Origin: Streptomyces sp. NBC_01669
GTDB taxonomy: Bacteria; Actinomycetota; Actinomycetes; Streptomycetales; Streptomycetaceae
Reading direction: 5' to 3'
Length of the DNA: 64,000 nt
Assembly: GCF_026339735.1 (NCBI RefSeq)
Contig: NZ_JAPEQG010000001.1
Span: forward strand, 3,534,001 to 3,598,000
This document shows, piece by piece, positions 10,959-19,038 of this stretch (position 1 is its first letter; the number at the start of each line of letters is the position of its first letter). Under the pieces are notes generated by a model, which saw only the letters and a program-made list of their open reading frames with translations, searched no databases and was not told the DNA's origin. A program made the translations under genes and the position numbers.

Positions 10959-10999
10959 ACGGGGCAGGGCGACCGCACCCGGCGGCCGCTCTGCCCCGT
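10959..10999. terminator. Shared terminator of convergent genes
   Basis: ACGGGGCAG at 10959-10967 pairs with CTGCCCCGT at 10991-10999, between the stop codons of the M18 peptidase and the SGNH hydrolase genes. Confidence 0.75.
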
Positions 11000-11005
11000 C
11001 GGCCG

Positions 11006-12535
11006 TTACGCGAAGCGCTGCTTCGCCGTCCCGTCGCACGCCTGCAGCTTCAGCGGGTCCTTGGCCGCCGCCAGCGTCAGACACAGGCCGGTCGACGCCG
11101 CCGGGCGCACGGTGCCCGACTGCCTGACGAACTGCTGGTTTGTCGCGCCCGAGCAGTTCCACAGGATGACCGTGGCGCCCGCCCTGTAGTCGGCGCCCGG
11201 CACATCGAGGCACCGGTCGTGGCTCAGCTCGGTGTGGATGCTCTTGTCGGCGGTGTCGTACCACCAGCCCTGGTTGCGGCCGCCGTGGCAGTCCCAGCCG
11301 CCGATCGGAGTGTTGTTACGGGTCACTGAGGCGGGGACGTCCGCACAGGTGCCGGTGGCCTCGTTCTTGAGAGGCTTGAAGAGCGAGTCCCAGGCGGCCG
11401 GCTCCAGGACCGGCTTTCCGGTGCCGGCCGGGTCGGCGCAGCTCGCCTCGCGCAGACCGGAGTTGTAGATCTGGGTCAGGCACGACGCGAAGGCCGCGTG
11501 CCCGTTCGCGTTGGGGTGGAAGGACTGCCGGACGGAGTTGGAGTCCGGCGGGAAGTGCGAGAGGTCGATGTAGAGACCGCGGGCCCAGGTGGACTCGCTG
11601 CAGACCTCGTGGCCGTGGAAGAGACGGGAGTTGTCGAGGTAGACGGCGCCGGTGTCGGCGGCGGCCTGCCGCATCCCGCGCTCGAAGGCGGGGACGGCGA
11701 CGTTACGGCCCCAGGCGGCGTCGGAGTCGTATCCGGCGCAGCCGCCGGGAAGCTTGCCGGGGAAGTTCGGGTTGTCGTAGAAGTCCGGGCCGATCGGGCT
11801 CGGATAGCCCATGACCACGAGCTTGTAGTCGCTGCTCGTGTAGCCGGCGTCGGACATGACGGTCTTCAGATCGCGGACGGTCTTCTCGACCTTGGGGACG
11901 AGCCCGTCGACACGGGCCTGCCAGCCGCCCTCGTACTTCGGCCGGCAGGTGCCCTGGAGGAGGACCCAGCGTTCGACGCAGTCCGTCATGACCGGGCCGA
12001 ACTGGAGGTCGTCGTTGGCGCCGGCCACGAGCACGATCATCTTGATGCGGGTGTTGCGCGCCTTGATGGCGAGGTTGTCGCTCTGCACGAGCTCGTCGGC
12101 GTACTGCTTCGAGCCGCCGATGACGATGTTGCCGGTGTACGCGCCGGAACAGGAGACGTTGTACGTGACGTCGGCAGGGATCCCGGTGCGGTGGATCGCG
12201 GAGTCGGGCGATCGGTGGCACCAGTTGTCGGGACCGTTCGTCCCCGCCTCGTACGTCCCGACGCCCTCGCCCGAGATCTCGCTGTCGCCGAGCGATATCA
12301 GCCCGGTCCTGCGGTCGGCGAGCGGGCGCTCGGCCGGGCTCCCGTACAGCTGGGTGGCTTCGGCGGCGCGGATGGCCTCCAGCTCGGGCGGGAGGGGGGT
12401 CGATGCGGTAGTGGTGGTACCGGACCGGTCTGCCGCGCCTGCCGGTCCGGCGGCAGCGGCCATGCCGCCGAACGCCGCCGCCATGGCCGCCGCAGCCGCG
12501 ACCGTACAGCGAAGTCTGTGCCTGGTGCGCCTCAT
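11006..12535 (-). CDS. Secreted SGNH/GDSL hydrolase with ricin-type lectin domain
   Basis: A 509-residue secreted protein. Residues 1-35 form a signal peptide with a basic RRTRHRLR start and an Ala-rich core ending AGAADR. The catalytic region starts at about residue 80 with ISLGDSEISGEG, a GDSx motif carrying the nucleophile Ser, and includes a VAGANDD segment (the Asn block). A DxxH-like HPNANGHAAF box lies near residue 340. Residues about 390-509 form a ricin B-type beta-trefoil with NQGWWY, NQQFV and KQRFA repeats, so it probably binds a polysaccharide while an esterase domain acts on it. The substrate is unknown. Confidence 0.88.
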   Translation of the reverse strand: MRRTRHRLRCTVAAAAAMAAAFGGMAAAAGPAGAADRSGTTTTASTPLPPELEAIRAAEATQLYGSPAERPLADRRTGLISLGDSEISGEGVGTYEAGTNGPDNWCHRSPDSAIHRTGIPADVTYNVSCSGAYTGNIVIGGSKQYADELVQSDNLAIKARNTRIKMIVLVAGANDDLQFGPVMTDCVERWVLLQGTCRPKYEGGWQARVDGLVPKVEKTVRDLKTVMSDAGYTSSDYKLVVMGYPSPIGPDFYDNPNFPGKLPGGCAGYDSDAAWGRNVAVPAFERGMRQAAADTGAVYLDNSRLFHGHEVCSESTWARGLYIDLSHFPPDSNSVRQSFHPNANGHAAFASCLTQIYNSGLREASCADPAGTGKPVLEPAAWDSLFKPLKNEATGTCADVPASVTRNNTPIGGWDCHGGRNQGWWYDTADKSIHTELSHDRCLDVPGADYRAGATVILWNCSGATNQQFVRQSGTVRPAASTGLCLTLAAAKDPLKLQACDGTAKQRFA

Positions 12536-12641
12536 TGCGCCTCCCCGGGTTGTGGTTACCCCCGGTATTTACTGGTCGGTAGGCGACTTGGGAATACACA
12601 GAACAAGACAAGTGCTCAACTTTTTCAGGAGGTTGAACCAC

Positions 12642-14066
12642 ATGAACAACGCACAGGTCCCGGCGGACAGCGGCACAGCCGGAGAGAACTACCGCATCGA
12701 GCACGACTCGATGGGCGAGGTGAAGGTGCCCGCGGATGCCCGGTGGCGGGCCCAGACGCAGCGAGCCGTGGAGAACTTCCCGATCTCCGGCCAACGCCTG
12801 GAGCGGGCGCATATCGAGGCCCTGGCCCGGATCAAGGCGGCCGCGGCGAAGGTCAACGCCGAGCTGACGGTGCTCGACCCGGACATCGCCGGCGCGATCC
12901 AGGACGCGGCCGCCGAGGTCGCCGAGGGCCGCTGGGACGCGCACTTCCCCATCGATGTCTTCCAGACCGGGTCCGGCACGTCCTCCAACATGAACACCAA
13001 TGAGGTCGTGGCCACCCTCGCCACCGAACGCCTCGGCCGCGACGTCCACCCCAACGACCACGTCAACGCCTCGCAGTCGTCCAACGACGTCTTCCCGTCC
13101 TCCATCCACATCGCCGCGACCGCCGCCGTCACCGGCGAGCTGATCCCGGCGCTGGATCATCTGGCGGCCGCCCTGGAGCGCAAGTCCGTCGAGTTCGCGG
13201 CGGTCGTGAAGTCGGGACGCACCCATCTGATGGACGCCACGCCGGTGACGCTGGGTCAGGAGTTCGGCGGTTACGCGGCGCAGATCCGGTACGGCATCGA
13301 GCGGCTGTACGCGTCGCTGCCGCGCCTCGCCGAGCTGCCGCTGGGCGGCACGGCCGTCGGCACCGGCATCAACACCCCGCCCGGCTTCTCCGCCGCCGTG
13401 ATCGCCGAGGTCGCCCGTGTCACCGGGCTGCCGTTCACCGAGGCCCGTGACCACTTCGAGGCGCAGGGCGCGCGGGACGGGCTCGTCGAGACGTCCGGCC
13501 AGCTCCGTACGATCGCCGTCTCGCTCACCAAGATCTGCAACGACCTGCGCTGGATGGCCTCCGGGCCGCGCACCGGATTGGCCGAGATCAGTCTTCCCGA
13601 CCTCCAGCCGGGTTCGTCGATCATGCCGGGGAAGGTGAATCCGGTCATTCCTGAAGCCGTGCTGATGGTGGCGGCCCAGGTGATGGGGAACGACGCGACG
13701 GTCGCCGTCGCGGGCGCGGCGGGTAATTTCGAACTGAATGTCATGCTGCCGGTCATCGCGAAGAATCTGCTCGAGTCCGTCCGGCTGCTGTCCAACGTCT
13801 CCCGGCTGCTGGCGGACCGCACCGTCGACGGCATCACCGCCGACGTGGAGCGGGCCAGGGAGTACGCGGAGTCCTCGCCGTCCGTCGTCACGCCGCTGAA
13901 CAAGTACATCGGCTACGAGGAGGCGGCGAAGGTCGCCAAGAAGGCGCTCGCCGAGCGGCGGACCATCCGCGAAGTGGTGCTGGACTCGGGGTATGTGGAG
14001 CGCGGCGACCTCACGGTGGAACAGCTCGACGAGGCACTCGACGTGTTGCGTATGACCCGCCCGTGA
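12642..14066 (+). CDS. fumC: Class II fumarate hydratase
   Basis: A 474-residue member of the fumarase/aspartase superfamily, iron-independent. It has the DSMGEVKVPADARWRAQTQRA start, NMNTNEVVA, HPNDHVNASQSSNDVFPS near residue 140, and the superfamily signature GSSIMPGKVNP near residue 328, which supplies the mobile catalytic loop. The start is ATG 12642 with a perfect AGGAGG at 12627-12632. With the class I enzyme at 5.2 kb it gives redundancy between oxygen-sensitive and stable fumarases. Confidence 0.96.
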   Translation: MNNAQVPADSGTAGENYRIEHDSMGEVKVPADARWRAQTQRAVENFPISGQRLERAHIEALARIKAAAAKVNAELTVLDPDIAGAIQDAAAEVAEGRWDAHFPIDVFQTGSGTSSNMNTNEVVATLATERLGRDVHPNDHVNASQSSNDVFPSSIHIAATAAVTGELIPALDHLAAALERKSVEFAAVVKSGRTHLMDATPVTLGQEFGGYAAQIRYGIERLYASLPRLAELPLGGTAVGTGINTPPGFSAAVIAEVARVTGLPFTEARDHFEAQGARDGLVETSGQLRTIAVSLTKICNDLRWMASGPRTGLAEISLPDLQPGSSIMPGKVNPVIPEAVLMVAAQVMGNDATVAVAGAAGNFELNVMLPVIAKNLLESVRLLSNVSRLLADRTVDGITADVERAREYAESSPSVVTPLNKYIGYEEAAKVAKKALAERRTIREVVLDSGYVERGDLTVEQLDEALDVLRMTRP

Positions 14067-14110
14067 CGTGGATCGCAGCAGCCGGGCGGGCGCATCCCTA
14101 AGATCTCTCC

Positions 14111-14827
14111 ATGGCAGGTACCGGAGACACCGAACCCGGAGAAGTCGAGCCCGGAGAGACGACGTTCTGGGCGCCGGGTGATCAGATTCTGTGGCGCTAC
14201 CGCGGCAACGGTCCGCGGTCGCCCGGTCGCGCCCACAGCCCGGTCCACATCTGCCGTCCCGTCACCGTGGTCCAGGACACCCCCGAGCTGCTCGCCGTGT
14301 GGATGGCACCCGGCACCGAATGCGTGAAGCCGGTCCTCGCCGACGGCACCAATGTGCACGCCGAGCCGCTCGCCACCCGGTACACCGCGCCCCGTACCAC
14401 CGCCCGTTCGACCTGGTTCGGCACCGGCGTGCTCAAGCTCGCCCGGCCCGGCGAACCCTGGTCGGTCTGGCTGTTCTGGGACCGCGGCTGGAGCTTTCGC
14501 AACTGGTACGTGAACCTGGAGGAACCGCGCACCCGCTGGGCGGGCGGCATCGACTCCGAGGATCACTTCCTGGACATCGCCGTCAGCCCCGACCGCAGCT
14601 GGCGCTGGCTGGACGAGGACGAGTTCGCACAGGCGCAGCGGGTCGGGCTGATGGACCGGGAGACCGCGTGGCGGGTACGGGAGGCGGGCCGCGCGGCCGT
14701 CCGCGTGATCGACGCGTGGGGGGCGCCGTTCCGGGACGGCTGGGAGAACTGGCGGCCCGATCCGCGGTGGCGGGTACCCGCGCTGCCGGATGACTGGGAC
14801 CGTACGCCCTCGCATATGCCGTCGTGA
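14111..14827 (+). CDS. DUF402 domain protein
   Basis: A 238-residue cytoplasmic protein. The DUF402 (FomD-like) core spans about residues 90-205 and shows the ARSTWFGTGVLKLARPGE strand, WSFRNWYVNLEEP and IDSEDHFLDIAV, whose acidic residues bind divalent metal in FomD-type nucleotide hydrolases. C-terminal relatives include nucleoside-phosphate hydrolases, but the substrate here is unknown. It lies 44 bp after fumC in the same direction and could be read through from it. No hairpin separates them. Confidence 0.82.
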   Translation: MAGTGDTEPGEVEPGETTFWAPGDQILWRYRGNGPRSPGRAHSPVHICRPVTVVQDTPELLAVWMAPGTECVKPVLADGTNVHAEPLATRYTAPRTTARSTWFGTGVLKLARPGEPWSVWLFWDRGWSFRNWYVNLEEPRTRWAGGIDSEDHFLDIAVSPDRSWRWLDEDEFAQAQRVGLMDRETAWRVREAGRAAVRVIDAWGAPFRDGWENWRPDPRWRVPALPDDWDRTPSHMPS

Positions 14828-15198
14828 GACCCTTGATGCACCCCAGGGGGGCAAACGTAGGATCGTCCTCCGGAGGGCTGCTCCGCTTCAACCGGCGGGC
14901 GCGGCACAAGACCTGACCGCAAGTCATCGCACGAGTTGCACGATCTTCATGAGCCGCATCAGTTGCATGAGTCGCAAGAACCGCATGGACCACGACGAGG
15001 GGGTGGAGACGTGCACGCTGTCCACCGCCCACGCGCCGGAAACGTTGTCACCTGCACACCTCGCAGGCATACGGTTTCGGCCCCGCCGAGCGGGGCATGC
15101 GGTGACAGCCGTTGTCATCGCCGCTCTTGTCGGGGCACAGTGGCGCCCCACAAGGTGATTGCCTCATACAACCGGCCCGGACGGACGGAACCCCACGC
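14828..15198. other. Leader/intergenic region before the SpoIIE-type phosphatase
   Basis: About 370 bp without a supported gene. It contains imperfect direct repeats: TTGCA at 14936 and 14963, each followed by an ATGAGnCGCA-like stretch at 14949-14958 and 14967-14975. These could be operator half-sites. A weak frame encoding a Met-Asp-His-Asp-Glu start at 14985 runs to 15158 but lacks a ribosome site. Confidence 0.35.
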
Positions 15199-17169
15199 GT
15201 GACGGAGCACCCCACCTCCCACGAAGGCCGGCAGCCTCTCGCCGCCCGGTCGCAGGAACGCACCCGGCCGCGGCAGCAGGATGCCGCGCCGCAGGCCGCG
15301 CCTGCCGCCGCAGCGATCCCGGGACCGGCCCCGGCGCCCGGCTCCGGCTCGAATCCCACGGCGATTCCCGGCCCCGCCGGCGCACCGAACCCGGCGACCG
15401 CGCCGAGCGCCGCCGCGGCCGGACCGGACCCGCAGGCGGTGGCCCGCCGCGAGGGGGACCGGCTGCGCTTCGTGGGCGCCGCGACCCGCAGGATCGCCCG
15501 CGGCATCGACCTGGACGAGATCGTCCTCGGGCTGTGCCGGGCCAGCGTGCCGACGTTCTCCGACGCCATACTCGTCTACCTCCGCGACCCGCTCCCGGTC
15601 GGCGACGAGCGCCCCGTCACCCCGTTCGTGCTGCGGCTGCGCCGGTCCGACCGGCTGCGTTTAAGCGATGACGATTCCGATGTCTCCCCCTCCGCGGAGA
15701 GCGAGCGGCTACGGCTGCCCGCCCTCGACCCGCACGCCGATCTGATGCCCGCGGCCGAGCTCTGCGAGGTCCGGGCGGGCGGCGCGCTCGCCGAGGTGCT
15801 GCGCGGCGTACGGCCCGTCTTCGGTGACTCCGCGACGGCCCGCGTCGCCCTGCCCGAGCTGCTCGGCGCCGGGCGCACCGTACCCTCCGGCCACCGGGCG
15901 ATCCTCGCCCCGCTGCGCGGCCGCCGGAGGGTGATCGGTGCTGCCGTCTTCCTGCGCGGGACCGAGCGGCCCCCCTTCGAGGCCAACGATCTGCTGGTGG
16001 CCGCACAGCTGGCGACGCACACCGCCCTCGGCATCGACAAGGCCGTGCTGTACGGGCGCGAGGCGTACATCGCCGACGAGCTGCAGCGCACCATGCTGCC
16101 CGACTCGCTGCCGCAGCCCACCGGTGTCCGGCTCGCCTCCCGCTACCTTCCGGCCGCCGAGACCGCCCGGGTCGGCGGCGACTGGTACGACGCGATCCCG
16201 CTGCCCGGCAGCCGGGTCGCCCTGGTCGTCGGCGACGTCATGGGCCACTCCATGACCTCCGCGGCGATCATGGGGCAGCTGCGTACCACCGCGCAGACCC
16301 TCGCCGGGCTCGACCTGCCGCCGCAGGAGGTCCTGCACCACCTCGACGAGCAGGCACAGCGACTCGGCAGCGACCGCATGGCGACCTGCCTGTACGCGGT
16401 CTACGACCCGGTCGCTCACCGGATCACCATCGCCAACGCAGGGCACCCGCCGCCCGTCCTGCTTCACCTGGGCGGCCGCGCCGAGGTGCTTCGGGTACCG
16501 CCCGGTGCCCCGATCGGCGTCGGCGGGGTCGACTTCGAGGCGGTCGAGCTGGACGCGCCCTCGGGCGCCACGCTGCTGCTGTACACCGACGGTCTGGTGG
16601 AGTCCCGGCTGCGGGACGTCTGGACCGGGATCGAGCAGCTGCGCGAACGGCTCGCCGCCACCGCCCGGCTCACCGGACCGGACCATTCGCCGCCGCTGGA
16701 GGCGCTCTGCGACGACGTGCTCGACATGCTCGGCCCCGGCGACCGGGACGACGACATCGCGCTGCTCGCCGCCCGCTTCGACGGGATCGCGCCGAGCGAT
16801 GTCGCGTACTGGTTCCTGGAACCGGAGGACTCCGCCCCCGGACGGGCCCGCCGGCTGGCCCGCAGGGCGCTCAGCCGGTGGGGGCTCGACGAACTCTCGG
16901 ACTCGGTGGAGCTGCTGGTCAGCGAGGTGGTCACCAATGCGGTGCGGTATGCGGAGCGGCCGGTCACGCTGCGGCTGCTGCGGACCGACATCCTGCGCTG
17001 CGAGGTCGGTGACGACGCCCCGCAGCTGCCCCGGCAGCGCCGGGCACGCGACATGGACGAGGGCGGCCGCGGACTGTTCCTGGTGAACCGGCTGGCCAGG
17101 CGGTGGGGGGCGACCCGGCTGTCGACCGGCAAGGTCGTCTGGTTCGAGATGCCGACCCGCAGCCAGTAG
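15199..17169 (+). CDS. SpoIIE-family PP2C phosphatase with GAF and ATPase-like domains
   Basis: About 656 residues. After a Pro/Ala-rich disordered N-terminus comes a GAF-like sensor (residues about 85-290), then a PP2C/SpoIIE phosphatase domain starting ELQRTMLPDSLPQP near 294. That domain has the metal-binding GGDWYDAIPL and VGDVMGHSM and, later, DGLVE and DDDIALL. A C-terminal HATPase_c_2 kinase-like domain (547-654) has the N-box SEVVTNAVRYA and GRGLFLVN. Such proteins set partner-switching of anti-anti-sigma factors. I chose GTG 15199 because earlier starts are poor. Codon 155 is TTA (15661-15663), so translation should need bldA tRNA. Confidence 0.9.
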   Translation: MTEHPTSHEGRQPLAARSQERTRPRQQDAAPQAAPAAAAIPGPAPAPGSGSNPTAIPGPAGAPNPATAPSAAAAGPDPQAVARREGDRLRFVGAATRRIARGIDLDEIVLGLCRASVPTFSDAILVYLRDPLPVGDERPVTPFVLRLRRSDRLRLSDDDSDVSPSAESERLRLPALDPHADLMPAAELCEVRAGGALAEVLRGVRPVFGDSATARVALPELLGAGRTVPSGHRAILAPLRGRRRVIGAAVFLRGTERPPFEANDLLVAAQLATHTALGIDKAVLYGREAYIADELQRTMLPDSLPQPTGVRLASRYLPAAETARVGGDWYDAIPLPGSRVALVVGDVMGHSMTSAAIMGQLRTTAQTLAGLDLPPQEVLHHLDEQAQRLGSDRMATCLYAVYDPVAHRITIANAGHPPPVLLHLGGRAEVLRVPPGAPIGVGGVDFEAVELDAPSGATLLLYTDGLVESRLRDVWTGIEQLRERLAATARLTGPDHSPPLEALCDDVLDMLGPGDRDDDIALLAARFDGIAPSDVAYWFLEPEDSAPGRARRLARRALSRWGLDELSDSVELLVSEVVTNAVRYAERPVTLRLLRTDILRCEVGDDAPQLPRQRRARDMDEGGRGLFLVNRLARRWGATRLSTGKVVWFEMPTRSQ

Positions 17170-17316
17170 GAGGAGCTCACAGCACCGCGCCACATTTGGA
17201 CAAATAGGGATGATCTCCACATGTTGCCATCCTCCCGTCGTCGGAGTTGACTTCAGTCGTGACCGGGCGCCGCCTGGACGATTTGACCGACACCCCGCAC
17301 CGACGGGAGGACGCTC

Positions 17317-18780
17317 GTGTCCGAGAAAACCAAGAACACTCCCTACACCACGAACAACGCCGGGATCCCGGTGGAGAGCGACGAACATTCGCTCACCGTC
17401 GGATCCGACGGGCCGATCCTGCTCCAGGACCACTACCTCATCGAGAAGATGGCCCAGTTCAACCGTGAACGGGTCCCCGAACGGGTCGTCCACGCCAAGG
17501 GCTCCGGGGCCTACGGCACCTTCGTCGTCACCAACGACGTCAGCCAGTTCACCAAGGCGGACCTCTTCCAACCGGGCAAGCAGACCGCCATGCTCGCCCG
17601 ATTCTCCACGGTCGCCGGCGAGCAGGGCTCCCCCGACACCTGGCGCGACCCCCGCGGCTTCGCGCTGAAGTTCTACACGGAGCACGGTAACTACGACATG
17701 GTCGGCAACAACACGCCGATCTTCTTCGTACGGGACCCGATGAAGTTCCAGGACTTCATCCGCTCGCAGAAGCGCCGCCCGGAGAGCGGGATCCGCGACC
17801 ACGACATGCAGTGGGACTTCTGGACCCTCTCCCCCGAGTCCGCGCACATGGTGACGTGGCTGATGGGCGACCGGGGCATCCCGAAGACCTACCGCAACAT
17901 GAACGGTTACAGCTCTCACGCCTATATGTGGGTGAACGCGGGTGGCGAGCGGTTCTGGATCAAGTACCACTTCAAGACCGACCAGGGCATCGACTTCTAC
18001 ACCCAGGCCGATGCCGACGAGATGGCCGGTATCGACGGCGATGTCCACCGCCGCGACCTGTTCGAGTCGATCAAGCGCGGCGATCACCCGAGCTGGACGC
18101 TGTACGTCCAGGTGATGCCGTTCGACGATGCACCGGACTACCGGTTCAACCCGTTCGACCTGACCAAGGTGTGGCCGCACGGCGACTACCCGCTGATCGA
18201 GGTCGGCCGGATGACGCTGAACGAGAACCCAGAGGACTTCTTCGTCCACATCGAGCAGGCATCCTTCGAGCCGTCGAACCTGGTGCCCGGCATCGGTCCG
18301 TCGCCCGACAAGATGCTGCTCGGCCGGCTCTTCTCGTACCCCGACACCCACCGGTACCGGATCGGCCCGAACTACGCGCAGCTGCCTCCGAACCGGCCGC
18401 GCTTCGGCCGGAACTCGTACGCGAAGGACGGCCCGATGCGGTACGAGCCGACGCGCACGGGAGCGGTCTACGCACCGAACTCGTACGGCGGACCGGCCGC
18501 GGACACCGAGCGCTTCGGCGACCCGGCGGGCTGGGCCACGGCGGGCGAGATGGTCCACGAGGCGTACAAGCTGCACCGGGAGGACGACGACTGGGGCCAG
18601 GCGGGCACCATGGTCCGCAAGGTGCTCGACGACGCGGCGCGCGAGCGGCTCGTGTCGAACATTTCCGGCCATCTCCTGGACGGTGTGAGCCGCCCGGTCC
18701 TGGAACGGTCTCTGCAGTACTGGCGCAACGTGGACAAGGACCTCGGCGACCGGGTCGCCAAGGAGGTCAACGGCGGCTGA
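17317..18780 (+). CDS. Monofunctional haem catalase (clade of about 490 residues)
   Basis: A 487-residue small-subunit catalase that disproportionates hydrogen peroxide. The catalytic His lies in VVHAKGSGAYG (near residue 61), with the active-site ARFSTVAGE and FYTEHGNYDMVGNNTPIFF segments. The proximal haem Tyr lies in RLFSYPDTHRYRIG (near residue 340). The start is GTG 17317 with GGGAGG about ten bases upstream. No Fur-type repressor gene is adjacent, so its control is not evident. A strong hairpin ends the unit. It is cytoplasmic. Confidence 0.96.
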   Translation: MSEKTKNTPYTTNNAGIPVESDEHSLTVGSDGPILLQDHYLIEKMAQFNRERVPERVVHAKGSGAYGTFVVTNDVSQFTKADLFQPGKQTAMLARFSTVAGEQGSPDTWRDPRGFALKFYTEHGNYDMVGNNTPIFFVRDPMKFQDFIRSQKRRPESGIRDHDMQWDFWTLSPESAHMVTWLMGDRGIPKTYRNMNGYSSHAYMWVNAGGERFWIKYHFKTDQGIDFYTQADADEMAGIDGDVHRRDLFESIKRGDHPSWTLYVQVMPFDDAPDYRFNPFDLTKVWPHGDYPLIEVGRMTLNENPEDFFVHIEQASFEPSNLVPGIGPSPDKMLLGRLFSYPDTHRYRIGPNYAQLPPNRPRFGRNSYAKDGPMRYEPTRTGAVYAPNSYGGPAADTERFGDPAGWATAGEMVHEAYKLHREDDDWGQAGTMVRKVLDDAARERLVSNISGHLLDGVSRPVLERSLQYWRNVDKDLGDRVAKEVNGG

Positions 18781-18798
18781 CCGCGCACGCCGGACACA

Positions 18799-18841
18799 CG
18801 GCGAAGGGTGCCACGGAGCGTATCCGTGGCACCCTTCGCCG
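18799..18841. terminator. Catalase terminator
   Basis: A 19-bp perfect stem (18799-18817 with 18823-18841) encloses a five-base loop, 18 bp after the catalase stop. Confidence 0.9.
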
Positions 18842-18866
18842 TATCAGCCGGGCGAGCTGTGCGTGA

Positions 18867-19029
18867 GAGCCTGTCGGGTGACCTTCGATCGGATAGCGGG
18901 CGCGGTCTGGTGCGTGCGATTCCAAGGCGGCGGGGTGTCCTCGTAGCGGAGCTACTAGGATATTTCGGCAACGCGGGAAGCGTGCGTGCCAGGGCGTGGC
19001 CGCCCGATCAGAGGTCACCCGACAGGCTC
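18867..19029. mobile_element. MITE-like element, copy 1 (163 bp)
   Basis: The ends are an 18-bp perfect terminal inverted repeat, GAGCCTGTCGGGTGACCT, and the similarity of the two arms continues imperfectly inward for some 70 bp, so the element is quasi-palindromic. It is flanked by a direct TGA at 18864-18866 and 19030-19032. A second, longer copy is at 41966-42167. It carries no transposase. The terminal sequence and TNA duplication fit mobilisation by an IS5-family element (ISL2/IS1031-like), which is inference. It sits between the catalase terminator and the stop of the penicillin-binding protein gene. Confidence 0.85.
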
Positions 19030-19038
19030 TGAGCCGCG

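Noticed and set aside
14985..15158. Small frame before the SpoIIE-type gene
   Set aside because: No ribosome site and no known relatives by inspection; treated as leader.
15709..18672. Long minus-strand frame opposite the phosphatase and catalase
   Set aside because: Antisense shadow of two clear genes; it also crosses their intergenic region, without a ribosome site or known motif.
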